Below, in pieces: positions 35,597 through 45,478 of a stretch of 64,000 nucleotides of DNA (the first letter of the stretch is position 1; every line of letters begins with the position of its first letter). The notes under the pieces were generated by a model, which saw nothing but the letters and a program-made list of their open reading frames with translations, did no database searches and had not been told where the DNA came from. This DNA is from Bifidobacterium reuteri DSM 23975. Its GTDB lineage: Bacteria; Actinomycetota; Actinomycetes; Actinomycetales; Bifidobacteriaceae. The stretch is taken from contig NZ_JGZK01000002.1 of NCBI RefSeq assembly GCF_000741695.1, positions 186,001 through 250,000 on the forward strand, written 5' to 3'. Both the position numbers and the translations under genes were made by a program.

Positions 35597-36679
35597 TCAT
35601 TCACCCAGAACAAGATTGAGATATGACAATGACGATTCTTTCGCGTCATGCAAACGCGTTCGTATAGGAGCATAGTCGATATGATGGATTCCTTCCCCGG
35701 CAATGTCTTCCAATCCCAAAAGCTGCAGCAGGCTGAACACACGGGAATTGGCATTGCGTTTGGACGAATTCAGAATGACGCTGCAGTCGCGCTCCATAAG
35801 GACGGAGAAGCACAGGCCGTGGAAGGAACCCGTAACCGTGTAATCCGCGTGCTGGAACAGCCAGACGAATTGTGCGGGAGATAGACTGTAGTAGTTCTTC
35901 GCCCCCACGACCGGCTTGCTGATCACAGGATCGGATGAGTGGATGATGACGAGTTTCGCGCCGCGTTCGGCTGCGATGCGCTTTCCGGTTGCGATGGCCC
36001 TAGCCTTTTCGGCGATGGCGTATACCAGCACGTATTTGACGGGGGCACCATCCACTGTTTCAGACACGGCCATCCACTCGTCCTTCGCAAGCAGCAGAGT
36101 GGGGTCCACGACCTGGATGACATCTTTCCCCGTCAGGTCGGCGGCGAGTCTGGTGCCTTCCTGTTCACGGACACTGAGGGCGTCGAAATCCTTCAGCAGG
36201 GGAGCCATCCGCTGTTTCGTGGCATTGTCAAAATCGCTCTGCCCGAAGCTTGCCGCATATGAGTATTTCCTCAGTCCCTGCTTGTCTCCGGGAAGGAAGT
36301 AATTCCAATCGTCACCGGTGATTCCGGTGTTCCAGATCTGGTCGCTGCCTACAACGACAGCGTCAAGGCCCTCGAGCTGCGGCACGAGCGGCTGTGCGGA
36401 ATCGACGGGAAGAAACGTGAACTCCTTATGGGAGAAATCACGGAAACGACGGTATTTCGAGCAGACGAACGGGTTTTGGATCAGCCACTTGACCCTGTTC
36501 TTCACTCCATGCTGCGATGACCAGGTTTGGGGTCGTTCCCTGTTCTCGATTCCCGCATTGCGGTAATCGACGATTATCGTATCCGCCCCGCTCGATTTAA
36601 GGGTGCGGCTCAACGCATATGCCTGTAACGTCGCGCCGTAATTCGTCGTATTGTGGAAGGTCAGGATTCCGATTTTCAT
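35597..36679 (-). CDS. Polysaccharide pyruvyl transferase family protein
   Basis: 360 residues from ATG 36679. MKIGILTFHNTTNYGATLQAYAL, VVGSDQIWNTGITG, SYAASFG, VREQEGTRLAADLTG and TGSFHGLCFSVLMERD are the signature blocks of the WcaK/CsaB-type pyruvyl transferase family. Such enzymes attach pyruvate as a ketal to a sugar of the repeat unit, using phosphoenolpyruvate, and give the polymer negative charge. Member of the leftward EPS operon. Confidence 0.92.
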   Translation of the reverse strand: MKIGILTFHNTTNYGATLQAYALSRTLKSSGADTIIVDYRNAGIENRERPQTWSSQHGVKNRVKWLIQNPFVCSKYRRFRDFSHKEFTFLPVDSAQPLVPQLEGLDAVVVGSDQIWNTGITGDDWNYFLPGDKQGLRKYSYAASFGQSDFDNATKQRMAPLLKDFDALSVREQEGTRLAADLTGKDVIQVVDPTLLLAKDEWMAVSETVDGAPVKYVLVYAIAEKARAIATGKRIAAERGAKLVIIHSSDPVISKPVVGAKNYYSLSPAQFVWLFQHADYTVTGSFHGLCFSVLMERDCSVILNSSKRNANSRVFSLLQLLGLEDIAGEGIHHIDYAPIRTRLHDAKESSLSYLNLVLGE

Positions 36680-36712
36680 TGTTTGCATTCCTTACTGCTA
36701 CGTAACTGTCCT

Positions 36713-37867
36713 CTAATGCTTCGTGCCGCGATTCTGAACGAGATTACGGGCGATGGCGTCGAACCGATTCAGCCAGTGCGGCCAATTCAATTCCCGTTCA
36801 TATTTCTTTCGCGCATTATTCGAATATTCCGTCAATCCGCCGGAATCGATGATCTTCCGCACGGCATCGGCGAACGTCTCCGGCGACGATCCCGGTTCCA
36901 GACAGAATCCCGTCACGCCATCATCCACATATGACGTGGTTCCGCCCGTCGCATACGTGACCGTCGGCAAACCGAACATAGCGGCTTCGGAGAAGACGAT
37001 ACCCGCACATTCCGCGCGTGTCGGCAGAACGAACACGTCACTTTCCTGATAGAGACGGATGAGTTCCTTCATCTCTTGAGACTTCGCCTTATTCAGTCTT
37101 CCGGCGAAACGAACGTTGTCATCATTCCAATCCTTCGGCTGGGAGAATCCGGCAATAGTCAGCGTATAGCGATGCCCGGATTGGCACTCATTGAGGATAC
37201 GAGTCGTGCTGATGGCGGTTTCCACACCCTTTCTTTTCCAATCGACACCGACCAGTAGCAGCCTGACCTCATCATGGGGCTGCAAGTGTTTCATCTGTCT
37301 CCGCCCTGATTCCTGCTCGAATTTGTCGGGCAGATTCGCGCAGAACGGCATGACATGTACCTTTGAGGGGTCGATTCCGTAATGCGCGACGGCGTCATCA
37401 CCAGCCCAGCGACTGGCTTCGATCACAGCGTCTGCACGTCGCAGCGCAGACGCTTCAACGCGGTCTCTGAAGCGATAGTTGTATCCGGTTTCCGCAGGTC
37501 CATAATACCCGTTGACGGCGTGGAACGTCGCATCACTGAGGTAGATGAGGGGAACGTCCTCCGGTAGCGCCCCGCATGCCACGAGTTCGCTTGCCGCAGG
37601 CGCAAACAGGATATCAAAACCACGTCCGACAGCATCAAGCTTCCTTGTCAGCAGGAACCTATTGACGGCCATAGCGAGGTGCGAATGGCGTATACGGCCC
37701 AATGTCAGTTTGGAGAGCAGCTTGTCAATGGATGTGCTGACGGTCTCGTCGATTTCTATGGGAACGATCTCATGGTTCCTTGCCAGCGATTCCGCCAGGA
37801 AGCTTATGGTTCCGCTCCATTTGCTGCGATTGTAGATACTGCCGTTAGACACATATCCGATTCTCAT
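36713..37867 (-). CDS. Glycosyltransferase family 4
   Basis: 384 residues from ATG 37867. GT-B fold: MRIGYVSNGSIYNRSKWSGT at the start, ADAVIEASRWAGDDAVAHYGI, LLLVGVDWKRKGVETAI and the EX7E motif in LPTRAECAGIVFSEAAMFGLPTVTY. It transfers a sugar from a nucleotide donor to the growing lipid-linked repeat unit. Donor and linkage cannot be told from sequence. Confidence 0.9.
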   Translation of the reverse strand: MRIGYVSNGSIYNRSKWSGTISFLAESLARNHEIVPIEIDETVSTSIDKLLSKLTLGRIRHSHLAMAVNRFLLTRKLDAVGRGFDILFAPAASELVACGALPEDVPLIYLSDATFHAVNGYYGPAETGYNYRFRDRVEASALRRADAVIEASRWAGDDAVAHYGIDPSKVHVMPFCANLPDKFEQESGRRQMKHLQPHDEVRLLLVGVDWKRKGVETAISTTRILNECQSGHRYTLTIAGFSQPKDWNDDNVRFAGRLNKAKSQEMKELIRLYQESDVFVLPTRAECAGIVFSEAAMFGLPTVTYATGGTTSYVDDGVTGFCLEPGSSPETFADAVRKIIDSGGLTEYSNNARKKYERELNWPHWLNRFDAIARNLVQNRGTKH

Positions 37868-37937
37868 AATTGTCATCCTTTACAAGGTCGAAGCCGCTAC
37901 GGCGGTCCGCCACCGCACCAAGGGTTCCGACATCACG

Positions 37938-39068
37938 TCAGTTATTCAGAAAACGCCACCGGGAGCACACTAGCTCGTACGCGCCATAATCACCGGCTTC
38001 GACTGCGACCGCCAGCATCCTGCGCTTCCCGTGAAGCAGATTGGCATCCTGCCGATTGAAATACTGATGGAGCCAAGAGCAGCTCACTGCGAACACCGCT
38101 TCCCGCACGTTCTTTTCCATACCTTCGGTGCGTTTATGATTGAGGGCAATCTGGTCAATAAGCATGGTCAGTTGCTCCATCTTGCCGGTATCGGAGTAAT
38201 GCTCCACAAAGTAGGGGAACAGATAATCCGTGATCCATACCGTGTCCAACGACTTGACGAGTTTCCTGCTGGTGACGGTGATGCCCTGCGGATTGACCCG
38301 ATACCTATACACGATATCGTTTACCGCATATGCACGTGTGATGCGTGGATGGACGCAGTAGGCGAGTATGGAATCCTCATACAAGCACCCCTCCGGATAT
38401 TGAATGTCTTCAAACAGACTGCCGCGATACAGTTTCGCCCACGGCTGGCCCCTAAGATCCTTTATCTTATCAGCGGAAGTCCGGCTTCGGCTCCGCCGCT
38501 GCACTTCGACAACGCCGTCGTCATTGAAGAACTCCACGCTGCCTTCCACGGCATCCGCATCCCATCGATATGCCATGTCGAGCATCGTTTCAAATGCATT
38601 CGGAGCCACGATGTCATCAGAGTCAACAAACATGACATACCTGCCACGTATATGACGTAATCCGGCGTTACGGGCGCTGGAGATGCCCCCGTTCTCCTTG
38701 GAGAGCACGGTGACGTCACTGTTCGTCGAATACCGCTTCAGTATGTTAGCGCTTCCATCGGTGGAACCGTCATCCACCAGAACAATATGGAATGTATGCG
38801 TCGTACGTTGCGTGAGCATCGACTCGATGCACGCCTCAAGATACGGGGCGACGTTGTAGACGGGTACGACGACCATAAGGTCATACTGAGGGGAGATCTC
38901 ATTATGGGCCGCAACCGAACAGCGAGGTCTCGGGGAAACCCTATCGATGACCGCGACAGCTTCTTCCCTGCCGATGCCCACCCTATGATGCCGAAACGGT
39001 ATTTCAAGATATGTCAGAGCACCTACGACCGGGAAAAGTGCACGTTTAATCAGTCCTTTGACAGGCAT
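37938..39068 (-). CDS. Glycosyltransferase family 2
   Basis: 376 residues from ATG 39068. GT-A fold starting after about 65 residues: LMVVVPVYNVAPYLEACIESML, ILVDDGSTDGSANIL, VLSKENGGISSARNAGLRHIRG and YVMFVDSDDIVAPNAFE (DxD motif). A typical EPS repeat-unit transferase. An in-frame GTG six bases earlier is less likely. The GT4 gene follows after 70 bp. Confidence 0.9.
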   Translation of the reverse strand: MPVKGLIKRALFPVVGALTYLEIPFRHHRVGIGREEAVAVIDRVSPRPRCSVAAHNEISPQYDLMVVVPVYNVAPYLEACIESMLTQRTTHTFHIVLVDDGSTDGSANILKRYSTNSDVTVLSKENGGISSARNAGLRHIRGRYVMFVDSDDIVAPNAFETMLDMAYRWDADAVEGSVEFFNDDGVVEVQRRSRSRTSADKIKDLRGQPWAKLYRGSLFEDIQYPEGCLYEDSILAYCVHPRITRAYAVNDIVYRYRVNPQGITVTSRKLVKSLDTVWITDYLFPYFVEHYSDTGKMEQLTMLIDQIALNHKRTEGMEKNVREAVFAVSCSWLHQYFNRQDANLLHGKRRMLAVAVEAGDYGAYELVCSRWRFLNN

Positions 39069-39081
39069 ATCCACATCCTAA

Positions 39082-40020
39082 CTATTTGTTCCGACGAACC
39101 GCGCCCTTAATCTTCTGACGGATTGGGAACACCCCCGTATAGAAATGGAAGGACAACGAGGCGATGAGACTCTGCAGCTTGTTGATGCGCCTGTACGTGG
39201 TGAAATAGTAAATGGCCGAGTCATAGTTGAACTTCGCCGACCTCAAGGTTGCCACCGCATTGCTGATGGTATTGCCCATTTGATGATGGATGGTCACGCC
39301 GGTAGTGAAGTACATACGGTAGCCGTGCCGGGCGAGACGTTCGCTGAGGATCTTCTCCTCCCAATACAGGAAGGTGTTCGGATCGAACATGCCTACCTGG
39401 CTGAACTTCTCGGCATCCACGTACATGAAGCATCCAGTGACCCAGTACACGTACTGGCTGCGGTTTGTGGTCACCGCATCCCCTATGCGCAGTGCGAAGC
39501 GCGGAGCGATACCGAACATCCAATAGCGGAACACCCATTTCGAGAACGTCATCATGGATCGCGGACTCTGTTGGATGGAGTCATCCATGCTGCGTACCAT
39601 CGGGCCAACCACGGCCACATCGGGATGCTCACGCAGCACCTGTTCGAAAGAATCCAAATCGATATGTCGGGGGAAATACACGTCGTTGTTGCTTATGATG
39701 ACACGGCGATCATGCCACATGTCGTTGCTAAACCGCACGCCAAGATTATTCCCCTTGGCGTAACCCAAATTGCCGTGCGCGTCGATGACATACACCGTCG
39801 CCCGTCCCACGTTCACTGTATACGCGTCGTATTCATCAGAGTCGACATGCTCCATCTCGATGGACTGCTCTTCACAGTACGTTCGGATGTCGTCCGTGCC
39901 GCTATTGTCCACAACGACGTAATGCAGGTCGTCATCTGTTGTGATGGCTTCGACGAAACGACCGATGTACATGAATGATTCCCTAGGCGTCTTGTAGTCG
40001 ACTATAACAACGGATGTCAT
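39082..40020 (-). CDS. Glycosyltransferase family 2 (rhamnosyltransferase-like)
   Basis: 312 residues from ATG 40020, behind GGGGAGAAG. GT-A motifs: TSVVIVDYKTPRESFMYI, HYVVVDNSGTDD, AHGNLGYAKGNNLGVRFS, VIISNNDVYFP and YWVTGCFMYVDAEKF with LYWEEKILSERLARHGY. The NxGYAxGNN pattern resembles the rhamnosyltransferase branch, which fits the dTDP-rhamnose genes of this cluster. Confidence 0.9.
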   Translation of the reverse strand: MTSVVIVDYKTPRESFMYIGRFVEAITTDDDLHYVVVDNSGTDDIRTYCEEQSIEMEHVDSDEYDAYTVNVGRATVYVIDAHGNLGYAKGNNLGVRFSNDMWHDRRVIISNNDVYFPRHIDLDSFEQVLREHPDVAVVGPMVRSMDDSIQQSPRSMMTFSKWVFRYWMFGIAPRFALRIGDAVTTNRSQYVYWVTGCFMYVDAEKFSQVGMFDPNTFLYWEEKILSERLARHGYRMYFTTGVTIHHQMGNTISNAVATLRSAKFNYDSAIYYFTTYRRINKLQSLIASLSFHFYTGVFPIRQKIKGAVRRNK

Positions 40021-40110
40021 TGCTTCTCTTCTCCCCGTTTTGATTGAGTGTTGTTCCGTGTATTTATGCCAGGACAAGCATCATTTGGAATCCCGACTGA
40101 GTGATAAGGG

Positions 40111-41331
40111 TCATGCCTGTTGGCGGATGTTTTCAATTATCGCGCACACGAGAGGAAAACAAACCACCGTGCTAAAGTCGCTATAGCAGTATGGATATAG
40201 CGTCGACATACCGAGCAGACCATTGATGAGAAAGCATGGCAAGCCAATCAGACGCATGCCGAACGAATCACGCAGCAACCGAAAATGCACCACGACAATC
40301 CAGACCACGAACATGAGCCCATACACGTACAGCAAACCATATAAACCGTTGTCATTGATAGCGAATCCTTGAGTACGTCCAGTTATTTCAGGAACTCCTG
40401 CTACATCGATATTTGGAAATCCATTGCCGAATAGAAGGTGCGGCACAGAATCGACGGTGTGCATCAAATAGAATTCTCGACCGGCCTGGCGTATGGAGGC
40501 CGTATCTCCCTGAGTACTTTCCCTTCCCATCGCCATATCGAGAATGTCGCTGCCTATCTGCGATGATAGTGCCAGGAGAACAATGGCAATGAAACCTATA
40601 CTCGTCGTTATCTTCTTCAAGGTATTACGCTGCAATAGAATCGCAATGAGTGTCGTGATGACAACGGTCACAATAATCATGCGGGTTTTGACAACGAACA
40701 CACAAAACACCAGCATGCTGATTGCAATACAGTAGTTAGCGATCTTCGATTTCTCTGTTTTTAGGATTCTCGACAATGCGATGAAATATGCCAGAACCGG
40801 AAGGGTCATATCCATCCAGAGGCGAACTGACCCATATCGCTCACCCATACCGATATGCAGGAAAACCATTCTAGAGCCGAGCAAGAACTGCAGGAAGCCC
40901 AAAGAAACATATAACGCAGCGAAAACGTTGATCATGTTAATCAACTGACTGACATTCAACCGCCTAACTTTCAGCAATTTGGCAATAGGGAAATACAGCA
41001 GCATCGTGCAGTACCAGCTCCGCAATGCCCTGAATCCCATGAGGAACGGCTGGTGATAGTTGATTACGGCGGTGTAGGATGCGACAGCCGCCAATACCAA
41101 CGAGAACAGAATCAACCACTGGTATCGGTATACCACCCTGCCGGGGTATTGCGCGTATACGGTCACAAAAAGAACGGCAATCAGAATGAGCGAGGCATCC
41201 GAGGTATGCAGCTTGTCCGCATTCAGCAGATACAGTCCATCAAACTGCAGGAACACTATGAGGCCAATCAAGGCGATATAGGGATCTGGTAGTCGTACCC
41301 TGCCGAGTTCACCGACATAATATCGTTCCAT
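40111..41331 (-). CDS. Wzy-type polysaccharide polymerase
   Basis: 406 residues, about ten hydrophobic segments and a polar outer loop (REFYLMHTVDSVPHLLFGNGFPNIDVAGVPE) near residues 280-315. This is the layout of O-antigen polymerases. It is unrelated at a glance to the paralog pair at 21.3 and 30.3 kb, and it is intact, so it is the best candidate for the working polymerase of this EPS. AT-richer than the flanking housekeeping genes. Confidence 0.85.
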   Translation of the reverse strand: MERYYVGELGRVRLPDPYIALIGLIVFLQFDGLYLLNADKLHTSDASLILIAVLFVTVYAQYPGRVVYRYQWLILFSLVLAAVASYTAVINYHQPFLMGFRALRSWYCTMLLYFPIAKLLKVRRLNVSQLINMINVFAALYVSLGFLQFLLGSRMVFLHIGMGERYGSVRLWMDMTLPVLAYFIALSRILKTEKSKIANYCIAISMLVFCVFVVKTRMIIVTVVITTLIAILLQRNTLKKITTSIGFIAIVLLALSSQIGSDILDMAMGRESTQGDTASIRQAGREFYLMHTVDSVPHLLFGNGFPNIDVAGVPEITGRTQGFAINDNGLYGLLYVYGLMFVVWIVVVHFRLLRDSFGMRLIGLPCFLINGLLGMSTLYPYCYSDFSTVVCFPLVCAIIENIRQQA

Positions 41332-41352
41332 AAGTGCTAATCCTTACGTGGC

Positions 41353-42447
41353 TTACCGTCCGACAGTGGTTCGATATACAGCTCTGAAGCCATCGACCAT
41401 CGCATCAATGCTGAAATCGTCAAGGGCATGACGATATGCGGTTTCCACCATCGCTTGATTATCCGTGACCATGACATGATGAATCGCCGATGCCAATTGA
41501 CCGCTGTCACCGGACTCAAATAGGACGCCATACGTATTGTCGCCGATGATTTCCTTGGGCCCATCGACCGCCGAGGCGATGACGGGGACTTTGGCCATCA
41601 TCGCTTCGATGATAGAGATTCCGAACCCCTCGTAGCGTGACGGCAGCACAAACGCATCAGATTGGGCTAGCAAATGCGGAATATCATTGCGGTTCCCGAG
41701 AAACTCAACATCGCTGAGCTGGTGCTCACCGGCCCGATCGATGAGCTGCTGTCGGTATTCGGGGTGTTCGGCCGGGGCTGCGCCGACGAACAGACAACGA
41801 TAGGTTTCCCCTCCCCGAGCCAATTCCGCCAAGGCATCAATGAGTATGTCCTGCCCCTTCTTCTCCGGCAACAGGCGTGCGACACAGATGATGGTCCGCG
41901 GCTCATTACCATCATGCCGTTCTTTATGAGGCCCGAATTTGCTGGGGTCAACACCATTGTGTACGACGGTGACACGGGATTCCGGGAATCCGGAATCGAC
42001 GATGTTCTGATATACCGACTTGGATATGGCAGTGATATGCGAGACGAATAGCTTATGAAGCGCAATGTTTACGTGTGACAGCCGGTTATATATGTTCGTA
42101 TCATGTACTGTATAGACGAACTTCCAACGCGGGTGCAGAAACTTTAACGGCAGTGAGAACAGCAGTACATTGTTGCTGTGGCAATGCACAACATCGGGGC
42201 GAAAACGTGACAGCAACGCATTGAGCTTCTTCAAATACGGCAATTTCCCACTGCCCTGTCGACGATGAAGGAACTCAATATTGACGTTACGATGCTTGCA
42301 AATCGAGTCAATAAGTGTCTGGTCGAAACTATCATTGACGATACACAAGAGAAGTTCATCTTGTATCGGCCAATAATTGAGGGCATCCACAAGCAAATGC
42401 TCTATGCCACCAGAATTAAAAGAGAAGACCAGATGAGCAACACGCAT
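41353..42447 (-). CDS. Glycosyltransferase family 4
   Basis: 364 residues from ATG 42447 (a GTG 27 bases earlier is in frame). GT-B enzyme: MRVAHLVFSFNSGGIEHLLVDAL, VVHCHSNNVL, HNGVDPSKFGP, ICVARLLPEKKGQDILIDAL and the EX7E motif in LPSRYEGFGISIIEAMMAKVPVIAS. Part of the leftward EPS operon, 21 bp before the Wzy gene. Confidence 0.92.
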   Translation of the reverse strand: MRVAHLVFSFNSGGIEHLLVDALNYWPIQDELLLCIVNDSFDQTLIDSICKHRNVNIEFLHRRQGSGKLPYLKKLNALLSRFRPDVVHCHSNNVLLFSLPLKFLHPRWKFVYTVHDTNIYNRLSHVNIALHKLFVSHITAISKSVYQNIVDSGFPESRVTVVHNGVDPSKFGPHKERHDGNEPRTIICVARLLPEKKGQDILIDALAELARGGETYRCLFVGAAPAEHPEYRQQLIDRAGEHQLSDVEFLGNRNDIPHLLAQSDAFVLPSRYEGFGISIIEAMMAKVPVIASAVDGPKEIIGDNTYGVLFESGDSGQLASAIHHVMVTDNQAMVETAYRHALDDFSIDAMVDGFRAVYRTTVGR

Positions 42448-42515
42448 ATTATCCCAATCATTTGGTAACGACACGAAAAGTAAAGAACGCTAATTTCACC
42501 ATCAAATCGTATCCT

Positions 42516-43316
42516 CTATTTCATAGAGAGCACAGCATCGACAGCCTTTACAAAAAACTTAGGAAAATAAAGACTTACATCTCCGTGGTTCTCGTACTCC
42601 TGAACATCCTCGATAAGTATGTACCCTTTATTCCTCAAGATTACTATGAGATCTCTAATATGGTCTTTATACGTATGCTCGCGCTCTGAATAATGGATAT
42701 ATATAGTCTGCTCATGAGCAAATCGGTTTTCCTCGATGCGTCGCTTCAGATGATTATTAAGTGCCTCATAGACAGCCGGCAAATCATTAATATTCTCTGC
42801 AGCGATGCTTCGCAGCGTCACCATGCCGCCCGGCGCTTGCAAATAGGTTCCAAGCCAATACTGCGGCGCACCGGTGATGATCTCGGCACCGAGTCCATGC
42901 CCGGCATATTGCACACCGAAATTGAGCGCGGCCCAACCACCCTTTGAGGAACCACCGAAGCAGACCTTGCTGATCTCACGGCGCGCGATGAACTTGTCGA
43001 TAAGCGCCTTAGTGGCCTTTTCCATCTCGAAATCGGGATACGCGCCGAGATAGTATCCGCCACGGTGGTCCTCGCCGAAATCATCAAGAATGAACAGCCT
43101 GTTGACCGGCACGTCCTTCAATGTGCGCATGTAATTGTATCGTGCGGGAATCCCCCGACGTGTGCAGGCGCTGAACACCACCAGCAACCTATCGGAGCCC
43201 TTGCATGGCTGGTACATGTATTTCAGCGTGGTGTTGCCGTACTTGAACCTGCGCTCCTGCACAGCCTGTTTCAGCAGGGTGGTGGCGAATTCGATGTACT
43301 TGGACAGCTTTTTCAC
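42516..43316 (-). CDS. Alpha/beta-hydrolase-like EPS protein (GGSSKGGW motif)
   Basis: 266 residues. KVCFGGSSKGGWAALNFG is a nucleophile-elbow-like motif (G-x-S-K-G-G) found in Asp2- and XcbB/CpsF-like proteins of capsule and glycoprotein clusters. LLVVFSACTRRGIPARYNYMRTL precedes it, and YENHGDVSLYFPKF near the end may supply the His. It may act as an acyltransferase or esterase on the polysaccharide, but this is inference. It overlaps the stop of the Alg13-GT4 fusion gene by 4 bp, so it belongs to the operon. Confidence 0.72.
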   Translation of the reverse strand: MKKLSKYIEFATTLLKQAVQERRFKYGNTTLKYMYQPCKGSDRLLVVFSACTRRGIPARYNYMRTLKDVPVNRLFILDDFGEDHRGGYYLGAYPDFEMEKATKALIDKFIARREISKVCFGGSSKGGWAALNFGVQYAGHGLGAEIITGAPQYWLGTYLQAPGGMVTLRSIAAENINDLPAVYEALNNHLKRRIEENRFAHEQTIYIHYSEREHTYKDHIRDLIVILRNKGYILIEDVQEYENHGDVSLYFPKFFVKAVDAVLSMK

Positions 43317-44929
43317 TGGACCTCCTTCGCCGCCTGACGGTACAGATCCTTCATCCTGCGGAAGTAGTCCGCGTCGTTGAACTCGCGCTCGGCCAGTTCG
43401 CGTGAAGCAAGGGAGAACTGCTTGTACCGTGTCTTATCGTCGATGCCCGCCAACGCATCTGCCAACGCATCCACGTCGCCTGGCTTGATGAGATACCCGT
43501 TTTTACCGTCATGCACGGCGGAGGCGATGTCGCCAACATTCGTGGCAACCACCGGCATGCCGTAGCTGATGGCCTCCAGCACGGCGACGGGCAAGCCCTC
43601 GTTGTATGAAGGCAGCACCAGCGCCTGACTGTTCTCGAACAGCTCACGTTTCCTGTCTCCGGCGGTCCATCCGGCGAACTGCACGGCATTATCGAGCAAC
43701 CCGAGCGACTTGGCCTTCTCCTTGAGCTCGTCCTCCTGGGCGCCGGTGCCGGCGATCACCACGCGCATGTCGCCCAGACGATCCGTTTCGCGCAGTTTCG
43801 CCACCGCGTCCAGCAGGTCGCTCACGCCCTTTCGCTGGATGAGCACACCCATGAACAGCACCTGGAACCGCTTGCCTTCGGCAGGCCATCGTACGGCCGC
43901 ATCGGGGATATGCACCGTATTGCTCACCACCACGGTATTCGCGGCAGGCTCAATCGCCTTGATACGCTCGTTCCACTGCTCGCCCAGCACGACCACCGCC
44001 GAGGCCTCGCGCAGCATCGTGCGGATACGCTCCTGCTTCGCCGGCTTGCACGAGTCATACCACTTCTTGAATTCGGAGCCATGCATGTGGATCACGTCGG
44101 GAACGCCGTACTTGCGACACAGCTTGTGCACCTCGTACTTGCGCACGAAGCTGCCCTTGTACGACATATGGATGTGTACGACATCCGGTCGGGTCTGAGG
44201 ATTCGCCAACAGCTTGCGGATCCGGCGCAGCGCCTTCTCGAAGAACAGAATCTTCTTCACCGGGTTCGCGGCGATGTACGTGGGGATGAACTTCATGCTC
44301 ACGCCGTCCGCCGACCAATCGTGGTCGAGCAGCTGGCTGATCACGCTGGTGATGCCGCCCTTGACGGACGGATCATTACTCACCATGAGGACACGAATAT
44401 TGCTCGCACCACTCTTGCTCTCCGACTGTCTGGCGGAAGTCTCCCCCATCACCTCCGAACGGATGAAACCGTCGATGGAGTCGATGATCGTCTTGGTGTT
44501 GGAGACGAACGGCTTGTATTCGGTGTGCTTCACCTCATCCAAGGCCTGAGCAAGCTGGGAGCAGTCATCGCATACGCAGATGATGTCCATCTGCTTGAAC
44601 TCCTTGAGCAGCTGCAGCTGATGGTCGTCCACATGCTCACCGTACTTGGCGAGACGCGGCACCGCGATGACCTTCTTGCCCTTCTTCACCGCCCCGATGA
44701 TCGCACCGGTACCGCCATGCGTGATGACGATGTCGGCCTTGCCCATATGTTCGGCGAACTCGTCACGATCAAGGAACTGCTTGAATTCGTAATGCTGCGG
44801 CTGATAGTCGCTGTAACCGCTCTGCGCGAACACCGGTTCCGTGATGGTGCCGTCCGCCACCAAATCATCGACGGCCTTCAGGAGCCGATCGAACTGGAAT
44901 TTCTGCGAGCCCAAGGTAATGAAAATCAT
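43313..44929 (-). CDS. Fusion of Alg13-like glycosyltransferase subunit and family 4 glycosyltransferase
   Basis: 538 residues. Residues 1-160 match the Alg13/EpsF/PssE catalytic subunit (MIFITLGSQKFQFDRLLKAV, ADIVITHGGTGAIIGAVKKGKKVIAVPR), which needs an Alg14-type membrane partner; that partner is the next gene upstream. Residues 177-538 are a complete GT4 enzyme (RVLMVSNDPSVKGGITSVI, VVVSNTVHIPDAA, VLFMGVLIQRKGVSDLLDAV, LPSYNEGLPVAVLEAISYGMPVVAT). The two parts are joined by a short Ser-rich linker. The fusion could couple two successive sugar additions. Each half alone is of usual length. Confidence 0.9.
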   Translation of the reverse strand: MIFITLGSQKFQFDRLLKAVDDLVADGTITEPVFAQSGYSDYQPQHYEFKQFLDRDEFAEHMGKADIVITHGGTGAIIGAVKKGKKVIAVPRLAKYGEHVDDHQLQLLKEFKQMDIICVCDDCSQLAQALDEVKHTEYKPFVSNTKTIIDSIDGFIRSEVMGETSARQSESKSGASNIRVLMVSNDPSVKGGITSVISQLLDHDWSADGVSMKFIPTYIAANPVKKILFFEKALRRIRKLLANPQTRPDVVHIHMSYKGSFVRKYEVHKLCRKYGVPDVIHMHGSEFKKWYDSCKPAKQERIRTMLREASAVVVLGEQWNERIKAIEPAANTVVVSNTVHIPDAAVRWPAEGKRFQVLFMGVLIQRKGVSDLLDAVAKLRETDRLGDMRVVIAGTGAQEDELKEKAKSLGLLDNAVQFAGWTAGDRKRELFENSQALVLPSYNEGLPVAVLEAISYGMPVVATNVGDIASAVHDGKNGYLIKPGDVDALADALAGIDDKTRYKQFSLASRELAEREFNDADYFRRMKDLYRQAAKEVQ

Positions 44930-44941
44930 CAGTCGACCGCC

Positions 44942-45412
44942 TTAGTAGATGCTGCCCTTGTAGATGGCATTGGGGTACACGGACTTCATGCTCTCCCACT
45001 GCACATAGAACTGGTCGGCGAAACGGTACAGCAGACGACCGGACTCGGTGGCGGACGTCACCTTCGCGAACGATTCGATGTAGATCAGCTTTTTGCCGCA
45101 CAGCTTCATCAGCAGGCACATCGGCAGCATGGCGAGTACACCGGTGCAGATGATCACATCCGGTCGCTCCTTGATGAAGATGCCAAGACAACGAAACGCG
45201 TTCAGCACCAGCTTGAGCAGCACCGTCTTTTCTTTACGATTGATCTGCTCTACATAGTAGGTCTTCTCGCCCTTGGCCTTCGCCTGATACTGCGTCTTTT
45301 CCGTCAACACGAAGCTGTCATACCGCTGCATCAGCGGCTTGAGCATCATCAGCTGCTCGTAATGGCCACCAGAGGAGGCCGCAAAACACAGTTTCGGTGA
45401 TTGTCTACTCAC
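44942..45412 (-). CDS. Alg14-like membrane subunit of glycosyltransferase (PssD/CpsF type)
   Basis: 156 residues. KLCFAASSGGHYEQLMMLKPL is the family start, followed by one hydrophobic stretch (VIICTGVLAMLPMCLLMKLCGK) and IYIESFAKVTSATESGRLLYRFADQFYVQW. It anchors and activates the Alg13-type subunit encoded at the N-terminus of the next gene (12-bp gap). The pair usually adds the second sugar to the lipid-linked unit. Confidence 0.93.
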   Translation of the reverse strand: MSRQSPKLCFAASSGGHYEQLMMLKPLMQRYDSFVLTEKTQYQAKAKGEKTYYVEQINRKEKTVLLKLVLNAFRCLGIFIKERPDVIICTGVLAMLPMCLLMKLCGKKLIYIESFAKVTSATESGRLLYRFADQFYVQWESMKSVYPNAIYKGSIY

Positions 45413-45478
45413 GATAAACGATTCTCCAACCTGCTACAAGTCATAAGACGATAGGGGGATCTCAGCACGCGCCGGAGG

